This document shows, in pieces, positions 33,546 to 44,060 of a stretch of 64,000 bases of DNA (the first letter of the stretch is position 1; every line of letters starts with the position of its first letter). The DNA lies in contig CM074855.1 of assembly GCA_037501455.1 (NCBI GenBank), positions 50,165,001-50,229,000 on the forward strand, given 5' to 3'. The stretch comes from Lantana camara. Taxonomy: Eukaryota > Streptophyta > Magnoliopsida > Lamiales > Verbenaceae. The notes under the pieces are model-generated. The model did no database searches, had not been told where the DNA came from, and worked only from the letters and a program-made list of their open reading frames with translations. A program made the position numbers and the translations under genes.

Positions 33546-35602
33546 AAGTTTGCATTTAATTTCGATTCTTGGCTTCATGTTTCGTGTTCATTTTTCTTTA
33601 ATTAAATCCGGTGGGTTGCGTAATACCAGAAGTTGATCGAGGGCTTTTGTTGTGCTTGTTGAGAGGATCGTATCGCTGTTCACAGGGAATTTTCCGGCCA
33701 CCGGAGGTGGTGGTTCAATGGCTGTCAGTGGCGGTCCGACAGGCTCTGACGGCGGCGTTCCGACGCCTTTCGGTCAGCGTGTTACTTTCGTCATGGTGAG
33801 TCTATCACCGCTTTCCTTTCGTCAATTGGATGCCCGATTGATTTTATACGAATTTCTGAAGTTATTGTATTTTATACGTAAATTGTTGTAAATTACAGAT
33901 TCGATCATGAACGCGTGATAATTATGAATTGTATGAATCGATATGATACATGAAAATATAAATTCTTAATTTGTTAATTTTATAGGCCTCATTTCGTGTC
34001 GATTACTTGCCTTAATTGATTTAATTGTGAATTGTTTGAATATATTTGAGTTCGCATAATTATTCCACGTGCTTATTTGATTTAAAATACGAACTTAGCG
34101 TTCATGAATCATACGTGTAGCTTCAATCTTATGTTTAATTGTTACTTGGAACCTTAAATGCACCCCTGAACACTTCATGACTTTTATAATTTATTATATA
34201 TTGAATCATTGCATAACATATTGATACCATTTTGTGAACATTGCCGTGCGTCCTATTTGGTTCATATTGAGTCTCCTCTCACGGGTAAACATTGTTTCCT
34301 TTATTATACAGTTCTTCTCCAGGATGGAGACTTCTGGATCGAATAGGCACCATATTGCTCTTGTTCTTGTTCTTGTCTCGTGGTATTCCAGGTGAGGGTA
34401 ATTTTGTTCTAGATACGTATTAAACCCTAAAACCTGCATGAATGAATTTGGCCTAAAATCATACTTATATCTATATTGTTTCCAAAGTTGCAATCGAGTA
34501 AATGTTTATTGAAACTGAACTTATTGTTATTGTTACTCACTGACCATTCCTGTTTTGGCGAGGATTGTACTGCACACTGATTGAGGGCCCAGAGACTTGT
34601 GTATTGAGCGAGCTGGCAGGTATCGGGTCGATGGTGACCTCTTGCACAGTCCCATACTGTTGGGATGACCATTGAATCCACTAGGAGATTAGTGGAGGAA
34701 GGAGTTCCGGATATAGGAGTCATGTTCCTGATGCTCACACTGACTGGATGGCGAGGGTTAGCTACCCGAACCATCATGGAGGGAGAAGGAGATCTTGGGG
34801 GAATCCGGCACCACGGGTTACCCAAGGACTATTATCGTGATTGATTACACTGATTGACTGTACTGAGTGTGAACACTATTACACTATTGCACTGTATAGT
34901 AACAATTGAATTGCATGATCACCTTTAAACATTGAAACCTATTGTTGTACACGGTCGAAGATTGGTTGGAGATTGTGTACGCTCACTCGGCGAGACACTG
35001 ATAGCCTGAAATTGTAACTAAGTGTCTAAATTGATAGTTGTAAAGTTCGAGCATAGCTTAAGTGATTTCTTGCCCTCACGGGAACTACTTTAACTAAAAC
35101 GTTGCTCGGGATTTACAATTTGCATGTGTATGTTTCTATATATATGTATACCTCCTGTTCACTAAGTCTTCTAGAGATTTTCGAGCCCTGTACTTGTACA
35201 CTCACTGCATATTGTATTTACTTATTGAATTAATTTATCTCTCGATTTATTTATTGAATGAAATTAAACTAGGGACAGGTTTCTAGGCCTTTAGTTGAAC
35301 CTGGTTTATATTATTGTATTGAATTGATTCGGGACAGGTTAGGACAGGTGTATCGCTTAGTAGAAGCCGTATTTACTTTCTTTAGAATTGCATTTATTTT
35401 ATTGATATTGAATACGTAAGTGCCTTGCTTCCGTATTTTCGTTTAGTTTGATTTGTTCCAGGGTTAGATTCCGCCTAGCTAGGACAGTCTTTTCATTGTC
35501 TTCCGTTCGTTGTGAGTTTAGTTCATGTATGGATTAATTCATTTCATATGTGGACTGAGCCAATAGTGCGGGGGATGTGGTGCTCTCGTCACGGGTGCTA
35601 CA
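33546..35602 (+). repeat. Element A 3' LTR, right part
   Basis: LTR A resumes at TTTGCATTTAATTTCG. It keeps the mini-exon (34312-34391), the intact B target site (near 34620) and the intron block at 34683-34702. About 80 bp are lost at about 35175, which removes the second acceptor and GGCGGG found at 17890-17905 in the 5' LTR. Ends GGGTGCTACA at 35602. Confidence 0.9.
34312..34391 (+). other. Candidate LTR mini-exon, element A 3' LTR
   Basis: 80-nt counterpart of 5749-5834, flanked by the same acceptor (TTTATTATACAG) and donor (CCAG|GTGAGGG). The 6-nt length difference is one unit of a TTGTTC repeat. Confidence 0.5.
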
Positions 35603-35607
35603 TACAA

Positions 35608-36201
35608 CATGAGATGTAGAGAAGTGTACACGAGAGCATTATTGTAGTGGGAGGATTGTCAGGATACCTGACAAGATACCTAAGATTAACCCAAGTGGTT
35701 GACTCTAACGTATCTGATCCTGTCACGTGTAATGAAGCTGTGGATGATATAGACGCTGACCATTTGATCAAAACTCATTGAATCATAGTTAGAATCTTTG
35801 TATTCTAATGAAGTCTTGAACTTGTGGAGGCGCCTGAAGGCATTAAACCCATTGGATGCAATTGGGTTCTATAATAAAATAAAAGGAGAAACGGACGAAA
35901 AAGTAGAGACTTTAGAGCAAAGCTTATGGTAAAGGGTTTACCCAGAAAAGAAGAAATCGTTTATGAGATCTTCTCGCCTATGGCAGGGCTTAAGTCCATA
36001 ATAACTCTCCTCTCCATTATTTCTCATATCGATTATGAGATTAGATAAATGGATGTAAAGACTATGTTCTTGAACGGGCACCTTCAAGAAGAAGAGATAC
36101 ATGGCACAACCTGAGGGCTTCACAGCCAAAAATCAGGTGCAGAAGATGCAAGTTTAATAGATCGATTTATGATCCTAAGTAAGTGTCTAGATCATGAAAC
36201 A
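35608..36201 (+). pseudogene. Copia reverse transcriptase, N-terminal part (element H)
   Basis: Copia coding sequence resumes after element A. Readable pieces include EAPEGIKPIGCNWV (about 35828-35870), DEKVETLEQ, LMVKGLPRKEEIVYE (35925-35965), YEIR near 36030, DVKTMFLNGHLQEEEI (36052-36095) and QPEGFTAK near 36110. These follow the order of the copia RT N-terminal half. Several stops and shifts occur. Split at 36201 by element E; the rest continues at 49790. Confidence 0.8.
36197..36201. repeat. Target site duplication of element E, left
   Basis: AAACA; second copy at 49785-49789. Confidence 0.92.
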
Positions 36202-37410
36202 TGTAACGCCCCGACTTTTCAAGTCATTCAGGTATGGTTTATATGATAAATACGTGTGCATTTAATTTATTTTAATTATATCATTAATTGTTTTATTTTA
36301 TATTATATGAAATTATTGAATAATTGAATTATTTGAATTTGAATTTATATGAATTCTTGAACTATTTGCGTTTGTATGACTTGTTGGCTTGCCGTTTCTA
36401 TGTGAATTGAATTCGAAAATTCGTGGAAATTTAATATGTTGGAATTATACGTGTTATGAATATGGATATATATTCGTTTCATGTTTTCGGATTCAATTGC
36501 ATGAATTATGAATTTATTTTGAATTTGGAATCCAAAACGGGGGCTAACGAGCAATTAGCGTACCATTGGTTCCGTATGTGATATCTTGAGCTAGGGAACT
36601 TGGAATCGAGTTCCGTCAACATCGTTGAACTCATAACGAAAATTTGGGTTTAATGAGCTTAGCCTTATATTTTTCCAAAATTATTTGAACCTCCGAAATT
36701 CGACCGAAATGTGTTACGTTCGGCAAAATTGCCACCTTTGACCAAATTAACCATCTCTTCCACAAACCTTGACAAAATTAACCATGGTTTGATTCTTTGG
36801 AACCCAAAATCAACCCTCTAGCAGTCCTTAACCACCCCAAACCGAACCAACCCTCCAAACTTAGAGAAATTTCAGTAAAATTCCTGCCCTCTAGTTTATT
36901 CCCGTAACCCTTGCCAAGCTTGGAGATTCAAGGCTCAAATCTCTTCCAAACTTCATCAAATCTACAAGGTAAACTTAGGGTTATGATATACATTCATTAT
37001 GGGTCATTTTGAACCATTCATCCCAAATTTGGAGCATGCTTTCATGGACATATGAAGTTGATGATGAATAGTTAGGTTTTATGTCATTTTGTTGATCTCA
37101 TGCATTCCTTGATGGTTTTGATTGATTTAAAGCATGGAAATGGTTGTCTTCACTTCCCCTTTTCATTTATGATCATGAATTATGTGGTAGTTGAAGAATT
37201 TATGAGATGCCATTAATGGAACTTTGAAGAAATATCATGAAATGATCACATATTCACTCTCCTCACGTTTGATCACTTTGGGAACATGTTTAAGTGTTGT
37301 TTTGGAGTTGTTTTCTTGCATATTTGTTATCATTTCAAATCTAGGCATGTTCGTTAAGATTTGGCATGGCTACTGCTCTGTTTTCGTGCATTTTTTCTAC
37401 TGGTATTAGG

Positions 37411-37630
37411 CGGTCGTGGCCGCGACCGCGATTAGTGTAATACAGTGAGTGTGTTTGTTGCTTTGCTCTCTTAGGTCGCACCCGCGACCTGAAACATGTG
37501 TATTCTTAGTCCTGCCCACAATCTTATTTTTACCAACTTTCGACTTGTGAAAAATTGGAGGAAAAATTCGGATTTTATTAGGTAGCGGCCGCTACCATTT
37601 CATGAAGGAAATGGGTCGCGGCCTCGACCC
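37411..37630. repeat. Palindrome array in LTR E (5' LTR)
   Basis: CGGTCG-TGGCCG-CGACCG (37411-37428), AGGTCGC-ACCC-GCGACCT (37472-37489), GGTAGCGGCCGCTACC (37581-37596, perfect) and GGGTCG..CGACCC (37613-37630). Arms are built on GGTCGCG, unrelated to the arms in B or C. Confidence 0.9.
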
Positions 37631-38154
37631 TTCACACCACTGCATGGAAATTCGATTTTCAAACATTAATTGCATGGTTTCCTTGGCTCGTTTTTGGTTC
37701 ATACACTTTATTAACATGTCGTATATTGTGTTATCTTGTGAGTTATGAAATTTTATGATTTTTCGTGGAATATTTTACGAGTTATGCCTGAACGTGTATT
37801 CTTTGCTCCAATGTGCGCATGCATGGATCTGTGCTCTTAATGTGAACCCTAATTGCTTATGTATTTCTTGTCTTCTGACTTGTATGATATGTATACACAC
37901 TATATTACATGGTATGATAGTTATTTGAATTCCTTGGATTAATTTGGTATGAAATATGGAAGTTATGAACTTAAATGGAATTAAACGTTTCTTGAAAGGA
38001 ATAGAATGAATGTCATTATGTCTTTAAGTTATTAATCGTGCACATGAACGTGTTCATTACACAATATCATCTTTTATGCCTGTATATCATGATCATCACA
38101 TGGCTGAGCATCTTATATTGTTATCTTCAGTCTCACTTAACCTTCCTTGCACAG

Positions 38155-38220
38155 ATTTTGATCCTGTTGGAGATGTGGCCGGTCCGTGAGGCTCTTGTGT
38201 TCTCTTTTTGTCGTTCTAAG
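38155..38220 (+). other. Candidate LTR mini-exon, element E 5' LTR
   Basis: 66 nt between acceptor CCTTCCTTGCACAG and donor TCTAAG|GTGGGT. The 3' LTR has it at 46032-46097 with the same length, despite about 4% divergence. Confidence 0.5.
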
Positions 38221-39334
38221 GTGGGTTTCTCTACTATTTAGTTAAATGACCCTATATACCTTCAATGTGTAAATTTTTCGGCCCAAAATTTATTATATGT
38301 ATAAAGAGTCGTTTCAAGAGTAAATGATTACAACGTAAAGCGTTTATTTTATGAACCCTACCAAATGTTTTGGCGAGAATGAATGAATGAATGCACAGAA
38401 AGGGGCCCAAGGACTTAGGGTGAGTGGCTATCCGGGGAGGCATGGGCCGACGGTGAACCCTTACTCAAGTTCCAACCAAACTACGGTGATACCTGACCTC
38501 ACCAGGAGATTGGCAAGGAATGCGAGATGAGTGCCACTAGGGGAGTCAAGTAACCCCTTTTGACCAATGAATGGGTGGTCGGGCCTTGCAAACCCGCCAC
38601 CAACCCGGAGGAAAAAGGAGTAAAAGATAATGAATGTGCACGAAAGAATGTAATGCATGAAAAGAATGAAAGAATGAATGTTTAATGAATTATACAAGGT
38701 GTTGGTTGGAGATAATGCACGCCCACTCGCCGGGCCACGAAAGACCTTATTGAAATTAGTTGTTATAATCCCTTGTGATGATTCCTTAATTTCAACCACT
38801 TGGGAAATGCTTTAAAAACCGCATTTGGGATTATAGCTCGCATGTGATTGTTTAAATTCTGTCTTATATTATACTTATGCCCTGTTTTTATACCCACCAG
38901 TCCCTTTTGGACTGAACCTGTTTGTTTTCAGTTATTTTGTGTTGGTGTAAGGAGCTAGGCGGGAATTCGAGTCGAGTGTCTCGCATTTGTCTCTAGCTCT
39001 AGTATTTTAGATTTTACACTTGCATACTCATATTTATGATCGTTGTATAAGACTTATGTTATGGAGCGCACATGTTTAAGCCGTGATGGCATTGTGAATA
39101 TTGTATATGATCTTTATTTTTGGAGCTTGATGCTCAGTGTATATGATAGTTATGCTTCCGCTTTAATTGTTTTACTCTGATTTTATGGTTCAAGGTTAGT
39201 CCCCCCTAGCGTAGAGTGTGTGTATGTCCCTGTTCGCTGTGACTTGGTGCGAAAATGCATTGTCCATTTCATATTCGAGTCGGGTCTCGGTGCGGGGGAT
39301 GTGGTACTTCGCATTCGGGTGCTACATCCTTATG

Positions 39335-39346
39335 TGGTATCAGAGC
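39335..39346 (+). promoter_or_regulatory. Element E primer binding site
   Basis: TGGTATCAGAGCCAGG, complementary to initiator Met-tRNA for at least 14 bases, 8 bp after the LTR end. Confidence 0.93.
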
Positions 39347-39538
39347 CAGGGTTGTAAAACCCGAGCTCTAGTGTCGTGTGGGTCAGTCTAGGTCGTTCAG
39401 CTTAGGGACTACTTGACAATGTGTTGCATATGCATCTCTTTTGTGCTTAATTGCTTTAATTTTCGAATTGTGATTGAATTAATTGCATTAACATGCATAA
39501 ACTAAAAATAACACTGATTTTCAATGTTTGTTGAGAGG

Positions 39539-40600
39539 ATGCCTCCACGTAGACATCGAGATCGATCTCCAAAGCGGCACCATGGTAGAAATCGTTCTCC
39601 TACACCTCCACAGCCACCACCACCACCAGCAGAGGCTTTTATAAATTCAGTTATTAATATCATTGATCAGAGGCTTTGGGATTGTGTACCACCGGCACCT
39701 CCAACACCACCTGCACCTGCAGTACCACCAGAGGCACCGATTTCTATTATACTTAGGGAGTTCCAGAATCAACGACCTCCTAGGTTTTTCAAGGGAAATG
39801 ATATACAAACAGAAATGTGGTTGAAAGAAGTGGAGAGGATCTGGGAGCTCATTCCATGCGAATCTCGGGAGAAGGCTCGATGTACTATTACTTTGATACA
39901 AGGGGAAGCCTACTCTTGGTGGGAGAATACACGGATTGTTTTGGAAGCAGCTGGAGAGGAAATAAACTGGGAAGTTTTTACCCGGGAGTTCAAGAATAAG
40001 TTTATTCTTCGTTCGTCCCGTACTCGATGATTGAGGGAATTTACTGAATTAAAGTAGGGATCGAAGTCTGTTGTTGAGTATATTTCAGAGTATGAGAGGC
40101 TATCTCGCTATGCACCTAATATAGCGAGTGATGATTTCACAAAGCTATGCAGTTTGTTCAGGGGCTTCGACCGGATATCCAGACAGCTTTAGAGGCGGTC
40201 AACACGAGTACTTGGGTGAAGGCTACTTTAAAGGCCTTAAAGGTTGAAGATTCTGTGAATGCTAGGAGATCATCTTACCGTCAGGGATAGGGATCAGGTT
40301 CAGGCTTGGGAGTTAATAAGGGAAAGAGGCCTATGATTTCATAAGCTCCTCCATAAAAAGAACCCTTCAAGAAGCCTCGACCCGGAGGTTAAAATGCTCC
40401 AATTCCACGAACACCTCAGGCTCCACTAGCTCCTGGGGGATCTCGCAGAGATCAACCTCCGTGTATTCATTGCGGAGGTCCGACCCACTCTTATGCTAAT
40501 TGTCGAAAGAGATTGGGGTTATGTTTGATTTGTGGGAAGGCGGATCACATGGCTTTTACCTGCCCGGACAAGACTCTAGGATATTAAGCTGGAGCTCGGA
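39539..40600 (+). pseudogene. Gag of element E (capsid and two zinc knuckles)
   Basis: Start ATG at 39539 (MPPRRHRDRS), chosen because it follows the leader and matches the family start. A basic, proline-rich N-terminus (about residues 1-75) is followed by a capsid domain (FQNQRPPRFFKGND, EAYSWWENTR) up to a stop at 40028-40030. The frame continues after the stop (LREFTELK) and shifts near 40140. Two CCHC knuckles at 40462-40560 (CIHCGGPTHSYANC and CLICGKADHMAFTC) lie 20 residues apart. The protein would form the particle and bind RNA. Broken by stops at 40028 and several between 40285 and 40590. Confidence 0.9.
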
Positions 40601-40605
40601 GACCG

Positions 40606-40998
40606 TTGGTACAGGCACGAGCTTATACCCTTGAGGGCGAGGAGCAAAATGTTGAGACCGACCCAAACACCGTAGTGGAAGGTACAGTTTGCATTCATAA
40701 CACGAGCATTCATGCATTATTCGATTCGGGTGCCACACATTCTTTTATATCTCATGATCTATGTGTCTCTCTGTGCCTACCTGTTATTTGTTCGAATTCC
40801 TGTTATTTTGTGAGTTCTCCTCTTGGAGGAAGTTTGCAGACAGATCGGGTTGTTCGGGGTTGTTCAGTGTTATTGGAAGGGAAAGATTATCCGACAGATT
40901 TTATCGTGTTGCCTATGAAGAGATATGGGGTAATTTTTGGGATGGATTAGCTATACCAGCATCGGGCCGAAGTTGATTGTTTTAAGAAGAAGATTAAG
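40606..40998 (+). pseudogene. Protease of element E
   Basis: Follows gag with the linker VQARAYTLEGE. Catalytic motif LFDSGATHSFIS at about 40719-40755 is intact, and YGVIFGMD ends the domain at about 40947. A stop (40948-40950, TAG) stands where the family has the W of GMDWL, and the frame resumes behind it. Pepsin-like aspartic protease that would mature gag-pol. Confidence 0.9.
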
Positions 40999-42050
40999 TT
41001 GGGTAAGGAATTAATTGGGAAAGTTGGATCGAAGAAGGTACCACTTTTGTCGTTCATGGAAGCTCGCCAGTTAGTAAAGGATGGCGCCATGGGATTTATT
41101 GCCTATCTCCTTAATAAGCCAAAGGATCAAACAAGCTTTGAGGAGACGGCCGTGGTGAAGGAATATCCCGACGTATTTCCAGAAAATTTGGGTTCTCTAC
41201 CGCCAGATCGGGATATTAAATTTGTGATTGATTTATATCCGGGATTAGAACCATATTCCAAGACTCCTTATAGAATGGCTCCGGTAGAGCTAAAGGAATT
41301 GAAGATTCAGCTTGAAGAACTACTTAAGATTGGGTACATTCGACCGAGTTCATCTCCGTAGGGTGCTCCTGTTCTTTTCGTTAAGAAGAAAGACGGGTCG
41401 TTGAGAATGTGTATAGATTACCAGGAGCTTAATCAGATGACTATCAAGAATAAGTATATGTTACCCTACATTGAGGATTTATTCGATATGCTGCAATGTT
41501 CAGGAATTTATTCAAAATTGGATTTAAGGCAAGGGTACTATCAGTTGAAAATCCGGGAAGAAAATATTCCAAAGACAGGATTTAATACTTGGTATGGGCA
41601 TTATGAGTTTGTAGTGATGCCTTCTAGTTTGACTAATGCCCCTGCAACATTTATGGATATGATGCATCGGGTTTTCGGCCTTACTTGGATAAATTCGTGG
41701 TAATATTTATTGATGACATTCTTGTTTATTCGAGGGCTTCGGAAGATCATGCTCGGCATCTCAGTTTGGTATTGGAAACGTTGAAAGAGCACCGGTTGTA
41801 TGCGAAGTTTAGTAAATGTGAGTTTTGGATCGACCGGGTTGCTTTTCTAGGTCATATCATCTCAAGTAAGGGTTTAGAAGTAGATCCTTCAAAGATCGAG
41901 ACGATTATTCAGTGGCAGAGTTCGAAGAATGCCTCCGAGGTCAGAAGTTTCTTGGGTTTGGCAGGTTATTACCGAAGGTTTGTGCGGGATTTTTCAAAGA
42001 TTGCCGCCCCGTTAACACGGTTGACTAAGAAGGAAGTTAAATTCGAGTGG
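40999..42050 (+). pseudogene. Reverse transcriptase of element E
   Basis: Readable motifs: EYPDVFPENL (41161), YRMAPVELKELK (41270), [21 protein letters not shown] (about 41374-41430, one stop in front), [15 protein letters not shown] (41511), [15 protein letters not shown] (41622) and the catalytic FIDD (41706-41717, usual form Y/F-x-DD), then [17 protein letters not shown] and YYRRFVRDF (41970). A stop at 41359-41361 stands where related elements have W (SPWGAP), and a frameshift lies at about 41690. It would copy element RNA into DNA. Confidence 0.92.
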
Positions 42051-42500
42051 GACGAGGCATGTGAAGTGAGTTTTCAACTCTTGAATGAAAAGTTGACCAC
42101 TGCATCGGTATTAGCACTTCCTAAAGGCACTAAAGGATACACGGTTTATACGGACGCCTCGAAATAAGGGTTGGGATGTGTTTTGATGCAGAATGGTAAG
42201 GTGATATCTTATGCCTCGAGGAAATAATAGGATCATGAACAAAATTATCCCACTCATGATCTTGAACTTGCAGCAGTGATCTTTGCTTTGGTAAAGTGGA
42301 GACACTATCTTTATGGAATTTATTTTGAGATCTTTTCCAACCACAAGAGTCTCCAGTATTTGTTTTATCAGAAGGAGTTAAACAAGAGACAAAGGCGTTG
42401 GATGGAGTTGTTGGCGGATTATGAGTGTACAATTTGATACTATCCTGGAAAAGCCAACGTGGTCACGGATGCGCTTAGTGGAAAGGCTAGCGAGTCTAGT
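42051..42500 (+). pseudogene. RNase H of element E
   Basis: Begins around [15 protein letters not shown] (42051). The catalytic stretch YTDASK (about 42148-42164) runs into a TAA stop at 42165-42167 where the family has Q. Further motifs are VISYASRK (42200), [20 protein letters not shown] (42251-42310), and YYPGKANVVTDALS (42437-42480). Degrades the RNA strand during reverse transcription; inactive here. Confidence 0.88.
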
Positions 42501-42559
42501 GTGAAAGTGGATGAACCTGAGTCTTTCAAGCCAAGGGCTAGTATTCAGAATATTACCGT

Positions 42560-43815
42560 TCAGCCGAATCTTTAACAGAGATTATTTGAAGCTCAGAGAG
42601 TGGATTTCGAGGTTCAGAAATTGGTAGAGACAGCTAGAAATGATCCAGAGAGTCTATTTGGGTTCGATGACACCGGGCTTCTAAGGTTTAAGAATAGAGT
42701 CGTTGTACCGGAAGAGTTGAAACGGTTAATAATGGAATAAGCTCATCGGTCGGGGTATTCGATACATCCCGGGGGAAACAAAATGTATAAGGATTTAAAA
42801 CAATTTTATTGGTGGAATGGACTTAAGCAGGATGTGATCAAGTTTGTGAAACATTGTTTGACGTGCCAAGTTGTGAAAGCGGAGCATCAGAAGCCATCGG
42901 GCTACTTCAACCGTTACCTATCCCGGAATGGAAATGGCAACAAGTGGCGATGGATTTTGTTTCAGGTCTTCCACGAGTGAAGGGTGGTCTAGATGGAATT
43001 TGGGTGATTGTGGATCGATTGACAAAATCGGCACATTTTCTTGCTATTCGGATGTCGGATAAAGTAACTAAGTTAGCTAAGAAGTATGTTGGTGAAATTA
43101 TCTGACTTCATGGTGTGCCGGTTAGCATTGTATCAGATCGGGATCCGACGTTCACTTCTAGATTTTGGCAAGAATTGCAAAGGAATCTGGGAACAAGGCT
43201 TCAATTCAGCACAACTTTCCATCCTCAAACAGACGGGCAGTCGGAAAGATTAATTAAATATTTGGAGGATATGTTGAGAGCATGTGCATTGCATTTTCCG
43301 AGTTCGTGGAATGAGCAATTGCCTTTGATTGAGTTTGCCTATAATAATATCCTTCAAGCCTCGATAGAAATTATGAAGCTCTCTACGGTCGGAAATGTAG
43401 GTCTCTGTTGTTCTTTGATTTGGAAGAATTGAATTGGACCAAACAAGAGGGTGTAAAACGAGGGGAGAAAAAGGAAAAGCCCTCTAAAGCCGTGCAAGAG
43501 GCGATTGATAAGGTCCAAATAATCAGACAATGGATCAAAGCAGCTCAAGATAGACATAAAAGTTATGCAGACCACCGAAGAAAGAATCTGGAGTTTGAAA
43601 TTGGTGATAGGGTATTCTTGAAAGCTTCGCCACGAAAGGGATTTTCGAGGATTGGAAGAGGAGGAAAATTTAATCCTCGATATTTGGGACCGTATGAGAT
43701 TCAAGAGAGAATCGAGGATACAGCCTACCGTTTGGACCTACCTCCAAGTTTGACCGGGATTCACAATGTATTTCATGTTTCTCAACTTCGGAAGTATTAT
43801 CCGGATAAATCATAG
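42560..43815 (+). pseudogene. Integrase of element E
   Basis: HHCC zinc-binding part at about 42748-42890 (AHRSGYSIHPGGNKMY..HCLTCQ). Catalytic core from WQQVAMDFVSGLP (42938) through [11 protein letters not shown] (43138) to [18 protein letters not shown] (43222-43275), so the D,D(35)E residues can be recognised. C-terminal SH3-like part YADHRRKNLEFEIGDRVFL (43565-43620) and HNVFHVSQLRKY (43762-43797). Stop at 43103-43105 (TGA) and frameshifts at about 42900 and 43370. Would insert the DNA copy into the genome. Confidence 0.92.
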
Positions 43816-44020
43816 ATCCTACCCATTGAAGAGGTAGAACTTGAGCCTAACCTCACCTTTGTTCAGAAACCGGTTAAGATTTTGGATCGAAAATTTCAAG
43901 AGTTAAGAAACCGGTAAATCCCACTAGTTAAAGTCTTATGGAGAAGTGACAAAACAGAAGAGGCTACGTGGGAGACGGAGGATAATATGAGGAAATTTCA
44001 TCCCAAGTTGTTTTCGGACA
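43816..44020 (+). pseudogene. Chromodomain-type tail of element E
   Basis: After the stop at 43813-43815 the frame continues with LPIEEVELEPNLTF, KPVKILDRKFQELRNR, one stop, then IPLVKVLWRSDKTEEATWE and MRKFHPKLF. This layout (ILDR, LRN, KVLW, EEATWE) is the C-terminal tail of Tekay/Del chromoviruses, where a chromodomain-like fold is thought to direct integration to silent chromatin. It fits the nested, gene-free nature of the window. Confidence 0.82.
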
Positions 44021-44026
44021 ATCAAT

Positions 44027-44060
44027 GAATCCGAGGACGGATTCTTTTAAGGGGGGAGAT
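44027..44060 (+). promoter_or_regulatory. Element E PPT with upstream hairpin
   Basis: GAATCCG-AGGA-CGGATTC (44027-44044) then TTTTAAGGGGGGAGAT, directly before the 3' LTR. Confidence 0.92.

Larger units (their letters stand above)
3939..35602 (+). mobile_element. Element A: non-autonomous gypsy-type element holding B, C and a MITE
   Basis: LTR retrotransposon with 5' LTR in two pieces (3939-6068 and 17302-18348, about 3177 bp), primer site 18357-18368, a 3.5 kb internal region without gag-pol, PPT before 21829, and 3' LTR in two pieces (21829-22960 and 33546-35602, about 3189 bp). TSD is TACAA. Removing the B and C insertions gives an element of about 9.8 kb. Long LTRs plus a conserved non-coding interior fit the LARD class of large retrotransposon derivatives, which depend on proteins from another element. 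It inserted into the copia element H. LTR divergence is about 5-6% by eye in the first 200 bp. Confidence 0.9.
36202..39326 (+). repeat. Element E 5' LTR
   Basis: 3125 bp, TGTAACGCCCC..GGGTGCTACA. In order: donor CTACAAG|GTAAAC (36968/36969), palindromes (37411-37630), mini-exon (38155-38220), donor CTAAG|GTGGGT (38221), acceptor TTTTCAG (38931) or a mutated GTGTTG where the 3' LTR has GTGCAG, GCTAGGCGGGA (about 38952) and partner TCCCCCCTAGC near 39195. Confidence 0.93.
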
